A stretch of 64,000 nucleotides of DNA from Exophiala sp. HKRS030 (Eukaryota; Ascomycota; Eurotiomycetes; Chaetothyriales; Herpotrichiellaceae): the NCBI GenBank assembly GCA_023897205.1, contig JAHWDD010000002.1, forward strand, positions 3,596,001-3,660,000, given 5' to 3'. Under the pieces are notes generated by a model that was not told the origin of the DNA, searched no databases, and was given only the letters and a program-made list of their open reading frames with translations. The position numbers were made by a program, and so were the translations under genes. Position 1 is the stretch's first letter. Each line of letters starts with the position of its first letter. Shown piece by piece: positions 55,178 to 64,000 of the stretch.

Positions 55178-57425
55178 TCATAGCCCAAGGCCTTGGTTGG
55201 CAAAAGATAGCAAGCTGTCAAATGTCTGCATGCCGTCGTAATCATGTGAAGGCATGTTCCACAACCAATTCAGGTCCGCTGGCAAGGTGAATGGCTCGTC
55301 CTGGTTGGTTTCTTGGAGATTTTCTTCAATGCGTTGAGGCCTTGAATTTGTTTCCGCTGTATAATTCTCGAGTCGTTGACGCATGTGATGTACAGTGGTC
55401 GAATCGCCTTCATTGTCCACCAACGATCGGGCAAACTCTGCAGCGTCAAATCCTCGACGTCGTTTCCTTGGAGGTTCATCTCTAGAACTATCAGCCGGTC
55501 TCCTCCGGACTTCAGCACGTCTGGCAATCTGCTTCTGCAGGGCCTTGAGCACCTTGACGCCCCGAGCTGCTATCATGCTCCTATGCCGACACGATTGGAG
55601 GTGTTCAATGGTTTGGCCCACAAGGTATTCTTCATCCTGGCCAGCCGATGCGGAATGTAGAATGTCAAAGCATATAATGATACAGGCTGCAACCGAGAAC
55701 GCTTGGTGCGTCCACAGCATCGGACTGGTTATATCGTCGCTGCTCGCTTGGTATTCTTTCAAGATGGTTTTGGAAGCCGCCAGGCAGGTTCGGCGCGTGA
55801 ATGCAAAAACGGGGTTGGAGAAACTGAGGCCCAGGAATTTTCTATCAGGGAAATGTCAGCATATTTCTAGTAGCGGACTTCATTATGTCCGGCGTAGCGT
55901 ACCTATGGATCATGATGATCTTGTGGGCAGAACTCATCGCGATCGCACGCCTTGCCCAGGGAATATAACAAGGCCAGTTTTCATCGAGGGCAGTGTGTGC
56001 GAGGAACGAATGCCTGCCTGTGGCCAACGAGCGCATCTTTTTGTCGTGGACGAGGACTGCCTCGTGTTTAGTGTACAGAGTGTTGGATAGAGCCATGGCA
56101 TCTTGTAAAGCCGGCATGATCGCTGCAATCTTGGCCAAGAACTTGCAAAAGCTGGTAACCGTCGGTTCCTCGTCCGAAAGGACATCACTCATGTCCTCGT
56201 CACAGTTCTTGGGAGGGAGGGAGGTCGAGTGTAGTGGATTGATAGAATATGACTCGGAAAAAGCAGTGCTGAACCAGTCCTGTGTGCAAAGTTCTTGCCA
56301 CACTCGGCGACCGGTCTCCAACTCCAGATCTGACCCTCGGGCATCCTCGTCCAGGCGGTGTAGACCCAAGCTCTGTGCGATGCGGATCACCGATGCTAGC
56401 ATTATCGACTGCGTGTTCGAGTGGCCCAGCATGTGGGCAGTGTTTGTCAACGAGGCAATCGCCTGGACGGCATACAAGGAATGGTGTGCAGTAAAGTTTG
56501 CAGCATTCAGAGAGGTGATGACCGCTTTGTGCCATTTCTGTGATAGTATCTTTGCTTCATTCTCACTGATTCCCCACCTCCTGGCCTCACACGATGGCGC
56601 AGACGTGATGGTTCCGGTCATGATGGAGAACAGCAGGGCCACCCACTGTAGATTGAGACCTCTAGAATCAAATCTTCCGTTGTGATCAGCGTAGAAGGAG
56701 TCAAGTGCTTTCGAAAACGACGCAGCGACATATGAGCCGTGAAACCAGAGCAAACAATTGTTATGGTATTCCACGAGCTGGTAGACCTGCTGTCGGGAGG
56801 GAAGGAGAATCTGCAGCCACGAGAGGAGATTCAGGTCAGCATCCAAGGCACTATCAAGGTCACCAGCCGGGCTAGCACCAGTCCCGTCATCATACTCGCA
56901 GGCTCTGAGAGCTTCCGGAGAAAGCATTGCTTTATCCGGGTCTTTCATGCGGCCCCATGCCAGGAATTCGAGAACGGTGACTGCATCTTCAATTTCTGAG
57001 TCTTGACTTGGTGAGGATGACCTGGTTTGTGTTACAGGTCCGTCCGCGGCTTGTTGGATGGCTGGAGAGGGAGACTGAGGCACATTCCTTGACTCGATTT
57101 CACCCTGCTGTTGTAGGAGAGCCTCAAGCTCGGCGACGCGAGTCCGGAGGGCATTGAAAGAAGGGGAATCTTCCCCGAGTTTCCCTGTGATGAGGGTGCT
57201 GTCCTGAGCAAGGATCCCATCATTTTCAGCTCGTTCACATTGTGCAGGAGCACCTCTCTTGACACAATTGTCACATGGGATTTTCTTGTCACACTTCACT
57301 TTACGGCGGGTGCATACGCGACAAGCAAGTCTCCTCCGAGGGGCAGCGGACATTGCATTAGTCAGACGCTTTGCGTGATAACATGGCTCTTCGATGTTTA
57401 CTAATGACGAGGAGAGAGGATTCAT
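55178..57425 (-). CDS. Zn2Cys6 transcription factor of nucleobase module B (728 aa)
   Basis: Model complement(join(55178..55841,55903..57425)), 61-nt intron. Zinc cluster: Cys35-x2-Cys38-x6-Cys45-x5-Cys51-x2-Cys54-x8-Cys63, then a heptad-like helix (FNALRTRVAELEALLQQQ) for dimerisation. The fungal-specific activator domain follows (about 200-500), with the VIRIAQSLGLHRLDED block. A basic PPRKRRRGFD segment (about 610) could be a nuclear signal. Start 57425 is first Met; Met25 (MSAAPRRRLACRVC) is an equally plausible start. It lies between, and is divergent from the second and convergent with the first of, two xanthine-dioxygenase-like genes. It is the natural candidate for their regulator (inferred). 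Confidence 0.92.
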
Positions 57426-57990
57426 TTCGACAGATCAAAAGTCATTGAAAGGGTCGAAAGGAGGCAGCCATGCTGACAATGGTCGCATGCTCCTTTCTGT
57501 ATACTGAGGTGAGTTCCGATAATAAGCGATAAGTCGATAAGGAAGGAGGGAATATCCGTATGCGATAAACACTAAACAACAATCATCCTCATTACAATGC
57601 GATTTGACAAGATCCTCAATGGCCAGACTCATCCGCTTCTACTCCCGCAATCTACAATCATAAACCCTTACGACTTCACAACTGGGCCCTCATTGGCTCC
57701 TTTGGGTTCTTATGCAAGTCCCTAAAGTGCTAATGTGTCTTCGGCCGCCCACTTAGATGCTCGTTCGATGGTTGCGATAAGGCCTGCATCCTCCTCGGCC
57801 GAGCCCAATGTTCGTACCTAATCGAGTCCAGTTCGAACATCACCCCTTATCGATACGAGTCGAGTATATTCAATGGATCTCACGTCGGCTTCATAAGTCA
57901 TCTGTCCTCGAGGTATCAAGCAGTGGGACGTCCAACAAGCCCAACTTTACCCATCAGACCGATAGCTACTTCACAGAAACCTGAAAAATC
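57426..57990. promoter_or_regulatory. Divergent promoter with a GATA-site cluster
   Basis: This 565-bp gap lies between the regulator and the second dioxygenase. GATA cores occur at 57518 (GATAA), 57528 (GATAAG), 57536 (GATAAG), 57564 (GATAA), 57776 (GATAAG), 57846-57851 (CTTATC, reverse) and 57961 (GATAG). Three fall within 24 bp. AreA/NIT2 proteins bind HGATAR, often paired, in nitrogen-catabolic promoters. Confidence 0.6.
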
Positions 57991-59359
57991 ATGTCTCCAG
58001 CAGCGCTCACACCAGAACCAACATTCCAGGTCCTACCACTGATCAAGCGCAAAGACCAGAAATTCAGCTTTGGCGCCATAGTAGAAGGGTTAGATCTCAA
58101 CAACATTTCCGGTATGCTGTAGTTGATTTTGTTTACTGACAAGGTGACTCACTGGCTAATTGTACGACCTGAACAGATGGCGACGTCAAAAGATTAAAGG
58201 AAACAATATGGACTCACAAGGTCATTGTCGTCAAGAATCAGAGGGACCTCAAGCCGGAAAAACACTGGGAGCTGGTGACACGTTTCGACCCAGAGGCCTC
58301 CCAGGTCCATAGCCACGGCGACTTGAAGACATTTCAACAAAAAGGCGGCGTCCTCTCCAAAGCTCGAGACGTCTACGGCATACCTGGCGCCGAAAATGTA
58401 CGACTGATCGGCAAGGGATACCAGGGTGACGACCATTACGGCCTCAAGAACCTGACCGTCAAAGGCCTCTCCAACGACTTCCACGCCGACCCTCCCGACG
58501 AAACCGAGTTCGCCGAGGGCATCACGCGTTTCCAGAGGTGGCACATCGACGCACCCCTATACGCCCGCGACCCGGCGTGGTTCACGACCCTGCGAGCTGT
58601 CAAGCTCCCGACCGGGCCGGACGTGACCATCCGCTGGGACGACGGTTCTGGACTGAGCATGACCTCTCCTCCGGGTCTCACTGCTTTTTTCAGCACGTCC
58701 CAGCTCTATGAAATGCTAAGTCCCGAGGAACAACGACTCGCCGACCACAGCTGGGTCGAGTACGCCCCACATCCGTATATGTGGATCGAGAACTGCAAAG
58801 CCCCTTCGACCGGGTTGGGCCTCAAATCTCAGGGGAAGGAACATACAATTGAAGAGTTAGGAGATTATGATGAACGAGATATCAAGAGGGTGAGTACTGA
58901 CAGGGTGTCTCCAAATCGTCGCACACATGATAGATCCTTAAACCGCGCCTTATCAAAGTGACCTTCTGAATTTTGAGTACTAACACTTGTTGGTTCCTCC
59001 TCCAGTACCCATTTGTTTGGGTGAATCCCATCACAGGCGAAAAAGCATTCCAAGTACATGGTCTAGCCGCACGAAAACTCTTTTTACGTTCATCCGCCTC
59101 CGAACAACCCAAGGTGATCGACGACGTGGTCGCCATCCGTTCTTTCCTCCATGACATCCAACCCCGCGTCCTGCGACCAGAGTACATATGGTTGCCCGAG
59201 GTGGAAGAGGGCGACGTCGTGATGTGGGATAATTACGGCACGTTCCATACCGCTGTCGACTATCCTTTGGAATTGTACGGTCCCAGAACTATGCATCAGG
59301 CGAATGTGGGAGCTAGTAGAGGTCCAGTAGGACCGGTTCCCATTCCTGCTACCTGCTGA
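57991..59359 (+). CDS. Xanthine-dioxygenase-like Fe(II)/2OG enzyme 2, XanA family (395 aa)
   Basis: Model join(57991..58111,58177..58889,59006..59359), introns 65 and 116 nt in phase. Ligands: His163-x-Asp165 (RWHIDAPLY), distal His359 (GTFHTAVD), Arg372 (YGPRTMHQ). Other family blocks: VDVT-like GPDVTIRWDDGSG, WVEYAPHPYMWIENCKAPSTGLGLKSQG and YPFVWVNPITGEKAFQVHG. It is nearer the textbook XanA pattern (HID, STGLG) than the first copy. It should oxidise xanthine or a related purine. The two paralogues are diverged enough (HWD against HID, different substrate-loop lengths) that they may act on different bases. Divergent from the Zn2Cys6 gene. Confidence 0.9.
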
Positions 59360-60327
59360 ATAAAAGAAGAACAAGGTCCTGCCACCACCTGTAGGCCAGG
59401 GAGGCGGCTTGGTATAGGTGTGTCCCTGGTTGAAATTTGGGTCAAGTTAGTTGTTGCGTGCTGAGGCGTTGTATCATGTACCATGTATCTCTTGCATAAT
59501 TCTTGGTCCGTTTTTTCCCTTGGAGTAGGTAGTTACCTATCCATCTTGACGCATGACCACTTTGTTCTTTTCTGCACCCATTCACCCAATCAGGAAGACG
59601 ACACAAATTGTAGCTAATGCATTTCTATTTGGCATCTCGTCAAAGAGTCACTCTAGTCAGTACAACTCACCCATTGACTTTGGTATCTCTTCACAAGGAA
59701 ACATGGCGACTGAGGTAGTGTATACCAACGAATTGACACAAAGTCCAACATTCTCCCCGCAAAGACGGAGTACAAGCCATCCATGCCATTGGATCCGACC
59801 AAATTCGTTCCAGAGAGTGCCCAATCAGGCAATGAATCCACAAAGAGATAAGAACCTCGGCCGAGGGACTTTATCAGTCGGGCTTTTTTGTGCTGTGCTA
59901 ATAGTGAAAGATAGGTAAGCCCCGTATACTCTCCTCCTACACTCGTAAACGCTGTCCAATAGATTCTTGGGCGATAGTATCGGACATGACTCTTTGATCC
60001 AATAGGCACCATGATGATAAAGATCCTTCCTTACCTTGTAATTCCAGTTGTTTGCTTTGTGCCATGATTTGTTTTGGCCTTCCTCCAAGTGGTGGTGAAT
60101 TCCGGGGTATATACTTTCGTTGCCGAGTCTGTCCAATGCGATAAGAGTGTGCAGCGTGTTGTTTGGCCCTGTATTGTTGACTCCCACCCTGACCGAGACA
60201 TACGTCCTGTATATATAACAAATACTTTGTCCAACCCCCTAGCCAGAAAGGTCGATCGCGCACACTGGAACGCTCAAAGTCGTTCGTTTTCAAACACACC
60301 TCCTCCTCCACCACCACCACCACCACC
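59360..60327. promoter_or_regulatory. Promoter of second NCS1 permease, GATA cores and CCT/CCA leader
   Basis: GATAAG occurs at 59847-59852 and 60140-60145, with GATAG near 59911 and 59970. Directly before the start codon, a CCT then CCA trinucleotide run (about 60299-60327) forms the end of the leader. Open frames here (for example 59553-59918) look non-coding. Confidence 0.5.
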
Positions 60328-62550
60328 ATGATGGCTATTGGCAAGTTCAACGACAGCGTGAGACACAGTCTCCAAAACTTCCGGCACGCATTCACCAGCC
60401 GTGAAGCATTCGTCGAGTACCTCGAGACGAAACCCGATGCTGCTGCCGCAGACGGTAGCAGAAGGGGGACGATTCGCAACCAATGGACCAACGAAGACCT
60501 GGACATCAGCCCTCCCGGTCACCGCACCTGGGGTTGGTACGACTACGCGGCCTTCTGGTTCAGTTACGGGTTCTCACCGGGTTTGTGGTACCTGGGGGCG
60601 GCACTCCTCGCCAACGGGTTGACCCCAGGTCAAGCGCTGGGTTGCCTCTTCCTCGGCTTCTTCTTCGGGTCGGTCGGCGTCGTCATGCACTCCCGCGCGG
60701 CCGCGACTTACCATTTCGGTTTCCCCGTCGAGAGTCGACTCGTCTGGGGTCTCTGGGGGTCGTACTTCCCCGTCATCGTCCGAGCACTTTGCGCCCTGAT
60801 ATGGGGAGGCGTCACCATCGCGACGGGAGGTTACTTCACCTCCGTCCTACTGAGATGCATTTTCGGGAATGGATATTGGAACATGCCGAGTCACATCCCA
60901 GAAAGCTCCCACATAACGGTACAGCAACTCATTGGTACGTCTTTGTTTGCCCCCCTTTATCGAACCGTACCTAGGTTAGGTGTATGAACCCCACCCCTCG
61001 TCGTTTGTTTCGCAGAGAACCAAACTTTTACTCGAAAAGTAGCGACGGCCGAAAGCTAACGGTATACCCTCTCGTATGTGCCAACCACAGGAATCATCGT
61101 TTATTGGTTCATGACATGCTGGACACTAAATGTGCCCCTTCCCAAACTTCGTCGGGCGTATGAGATTCAAATGCTCGTCACTCCGCCTGTCATCATTGGT
61201 AGGTCGATATTTTTTCCCCCTCAAATCACCCTCCATCCAGTAAAGCGGCTTTTTGACTTACACACAACCACCGTCTTGTGCAGGACTTTTCGTATATTGT
61301 ATGTTGACTGGTCGAGGACATCCACATCAGGCGTTGTACGACGTTCCGCCCAAACATGGAGCGGCACTCTCATGGGCACTGGTAAGTAAGCAGGGAGGCG
61401 AACCCCATCTTTCGGAAGATAGACTGCAAAAAGCCCAGTCCTGACAGTTTGAGTTTTACAACAACACTAGTTGTCGGCGGTGAACTCGGGATTGGCCAAG
61501 ACAACAACACTCATGGTCAACCAACCGGACATTGCACGTTATGCTCGAAGTCGAGTTGCTCCTGTCTGGTCTCAGCTCATCATGTTTCCAGCCGCAAGTA
61601 CTGCGTGTGCCGCCATGGGCATATATGCCACCCAAAGCATTTTCAATGCTTGGGGAAACATAGATTGGAACCCGTGAGCTCTCTCTCTCTCTCTCTCCCT
61701 CTCCCTTTTTTTTCCAATCACCTCCACCCTGTCCTTTTCGATGTCACTACTTCACGTTTTGGCACTGACAGGTAAACTCAAAGTTGGGATTTGAACCATG
61801 ACATGCTCGACCACGACTTCAGTCATGGTCGCCGAGCCGGCATCGCCATCATCAACATCGTCTTCATCTACGGAAACACCTTGATCGAATTGGGGGCCAA
61901 CGTGATTCCGTTCGGGGCGGACTTCATGTCACTGTTCCCACGCTGGCTCAACATCAAACGTGGCATGTGGATGTGCTATATTCTCGGCGTGTGCATTTGC
62001 CCGTGGCAGATCCTCGCTACGGCCACGGGCTTCCTGAAGTTCTTGAACGGTTACAGCATCTTCCTGGGTTCCTTTCTCGGCATGGCATTGACGGATTACC
62101 TGGTCGTTCGCAAAGGCAACGTCTTTGTCCGGGACCTGTACCAAGCACGTGGTAGGTATTGGTACTTTCACGGGGTGTCGTGGAGGGCGATCACGACGTG
62201 GGTCATTTCCATCAGTTTCATGGTATGTGTGATGTGTCAACAGAGAGAATACACTTGCAAACCACTGACTGACATCCAAACAGCTTCCCGGATTCGCCCA
62301 GACCTTTGGTGCCCATATCGCCAGTGGAGATGGTTGGACTCATCTGTACGCGTTCAGTTGGTTCTACACGTGTACAATCAGCAGCGTGGTATATTTTGCC
62401 CTCTCATTCGTCGGTGGCAATTTCGCTCGAGAAGAAAGGACCATGCCGTTCGAGAGTCTAGCACGAAGTGCGGATAGCAGTGTCGAGGAATTACAGGCGG
62501 TCGACGTGGTGGTGTCCGAAGTGCATTTGCCGGTCGAGGAGAAAGTCTAG
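60328..62550 (+). CDS. NCS1-family nucleobase permease 2 (573 aa)
   Basis: Model join(60328..60934,61091..61198,61284..61381,61471..61673,61784..62222,62284..62550); introns 156, 85, 89, 110 and 61 nt. The N-terminal NEDLDISPPGHRTWGWYDYAAFW block and about twelve membrane segments are NCS1; MVNQPDIARYAR is the family's central signature and LIELGANVIPFGADFMSLFP corresponds to the NxxSAGxDL region. It should import purines or pyrimidines through the plasma membrane. Unlike the intronless permease at 11925 it has five introns and moderate GC, so the two are not a recent duplication. It lies downstream of the second xanthine-dioxygenase-like gene in the same direction. The intron at 61674 carries a (CT)n run. 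The two donor choices near 61671-61675 keep phase only as modelled. Confidence 0.92.
61679..61706 (+). repeat. (CT)n polypyrimidine run in a permease intron
   Basis: CTCTCT repeat followed by CCC/TTT runs inside intron 4 of the permease gene. Confidence 0.8.
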
Positions 62551-64000
62551 CCTTTTTTCCCTACCATTCCGTACTGTATGTACGGTAAGTAGTGAGTGAA
62601 TCTTACCGTGTGAAAGATCAAGGTCTAGAATTCGACACCAAGACAAAGAAGCGAGATGAAAACGAGGTCAAGTGATACATCCAACTAGTCCTGATCAGGA
62701 AAGGGTAAATACAACTGTGACGCGTTTTTCGCGTTCTTTTCGCGAGATTTCACGAAGTAATAATCTACCTACTTGAAAGGTAACGAGTAAGATCAAACCA
62801 GGTTTTTGACTTATGGGTCCTCCGTACTAGGGTAGGTACCTATTGTAGGTAGTAAAACAAGCATCCCTTATCATTTATCTTTTATCGCTGATCGTTTATC
62901 AAACCCGTTGACGCAAGCTGCATGCCAGGATTTCATTAGGTTCTGACCGGGGGGTTTGTTTGTGATATCGAGTGTCGTGGAGTACAGTAGCCCTTACCCT
63001 AAGATACATGTAGACAAATGCTAAAATTCTCCGACGGCCGCCAATCGATACCGACATTGTGACGGAGAGTGTACATAAAAGTGAGATTGGGGCGGGGGGT
63101 AAGCAGAATGAGAAGCTCGAAAACCCACGAGGGTGAGTTGGGCTTGTACTGTGCTTTTTATCTAGGTAGTTCAGGTGAAGGAGAAGTTTTCGTGCCACAG
63201 GATAGATAGGTGGTAAAGATTTGACGAAACAGGTGGACAACAGTCATGAAGCACTTCTTCTTTCACTTATAACTAGGTAGGTGACCAGAATGATACTTTC
63301 TGTATGTACGGAGTACGGATACTTGCAAAGAACACTGGCCCATTCAACTGTGACGAATGACTGGTTCGATGATGGATACCCTTTACCTACATAGTCCTCC
63401 GTCAAACAATTGATAATCCGAAACTTACAGTGCTCCATACTACTCCGTATGTACCTACTGAACGAAATGTCCCAAAAAAAAAAGAGAAACGGATGGCAAT
63501 GATAATAATAATGAAAGGGAATACGGAGTACTCCAAGTGACAAGGAAGGGGGGTCAAGGGGTGTGCTGTTTGTACAGTACTCTACGGAGTTTTCCGTAGG
63601 TGACGAGTGATTGGAATGTTTAGGGTGTGCCCGGGTTGTGCGTTGGGGCACCGTTAGGCTTGCATAGGTGTGTCCTTTAGGTAAGTATGTAGACTTTTTA
63701 CGGGTACCTCGTGCGCCTAATGTCAGGGGTGCATACCTACAAACTGTACAACAACGAGTGCGAGTCTGTCCGTCCCTAGCAGAGCCCCTAGTCCTCTAGT
63801 TCCTTTTTTAGTGTCTAGACAAGTCCGGAGTTACAACTACGTACAGTTGTATACTCGGTACTCACAGGATATTATTGTCCAGCACAGGTACGAGTATGTG
63901 TGTACTGTACAGTACACTCATCGCCCCCTGTCCCCTGTCCTCGTGGTCTCCACCATTAATCCTTCCCGTCCGACACACACTCTCTCTCCCTCTCGCGTCC
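62551..64000. repeat. Right end: intergenic rich in TACGGAGTA and CTAGGTA words
   Basis: No gene seen. TACGGAGTA/TACTCCGTA words at 63307-63316, 63441-63449, 63522-63531 and (as TACGGAGTT) near 63583. CTAGGTA-type words near 62830-62850, 63163 and 63275. Short GTAC-rich runs near 63840-63920. Confidence 0.65.

Noticed and set aside
55395..56685. Plus-strand frames of 231 and 230 codons
   Set aside because: Shadows opposite the Zn2Cys6 gene, whose minus-strand frame shows the zinc cluster and activator domain.
59553..59918. 121-codon plus-strand frame before the permease
   Set aside because: No recognisable features; lies in promoter DNA with GATA cores.
1..64000. tRNA, rRNA and CRISPR arrays
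   Set aside because: I scanned by eye for tRNA B-box-like GGTTCGAATCC with a matching acceptor stem and for regular spaced repeats and found none; a covariance-model scan would be decisive.
1..64000. Transposons with coding capacity
   Set aside because: No transposase, integrase or reverse-transcriptase motifs seen in any frame; only short words and microsatellites.

Overview
The window is nuclear DNA of a filamentous ascomycete (Pezizomycotina). Genes are split by short GT-AG introns, mostly 45-120 nt with CTAAC/CTGAC-like branch points. It encodes three Zn2Cys6 transcription factors, a fungal GT31 glycosyltransferase, a WSC/DUF1996 secreted protein and a peroxisomal D-amino-acid oxidase. 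Intergenic DNA is dotted with TACTCCGTA/TACGGAGTA words. I do not assign a genus. I rebuilt 25 protein-coding genes by joining exons where reading phase, splice signals and family signatures agreed, plus one weak pseudogene.

Layout. 1-4.9 kb: no convincing gene. 4.9-7.1 kb: a Ser-rich protein of unknown function. 8.3-14.4 kb: Zn2Cys6 regulator, 2OG-Fe(II) dioxygenase, NCS1 nucleobase permease and a small purine/pyrimidine-type deaminase (nucleobase module A). 14.9-18.8 kb: GT31 glycosyltransferase and D-amino-acid oxidase. 20.5-30.2 kb: oxysterol-binding protein, MOSC protein, Zn2Cys6 regulator and an arrestin-like protein ending in a PPPY motif. 30.5-35.6 kb: a 1040-aa fusion of a trypsin-like protease to a CorA-like membrane domain, divergent from a C-terminally anchored membrane protein of an expanded fungal family. 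36-47.7 kb: ring-opening dioxygenase with a membrane anchor, then housekeeping genes (complex I NDUFA2, mitochondrial pyruvate carrier, SRP receptor alpha, two protein-methyltransferase-like genes head to head, PIAS/Siz SUMO ligase, DUF2423 protein). 48.9-53.2 kb: DUF1996-4xWSC protein and an alpha/beta hydrolase. 53.7-62.6 kb: two different xanthine-dioxygenase-like enzymes around a Zn2Cys6 regulator, then a second NCS1 permease (nucleobase module B).

How it fits together (inference). Modules A and B share a design: regulator, Fe(II)/2OG dioxygenase and NCS1 permease. Their promoters carry GATA-factor core sites, and a D-amino-acid oxidase and a deaminase lie between them. This suggests a region rich in nitrogen scavenging. 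The candidate undescribed system is the protease-CorA fusion facing the membrane protein at 30.5-35.6 kb. Its architecture (His/Asp/Ser triad, cytosolic linker, two C-terminal membrane helices) suggests a membrane-tethered protease switch, possibly in non-self recognition or stress, but nothing in the sequence proves that role.
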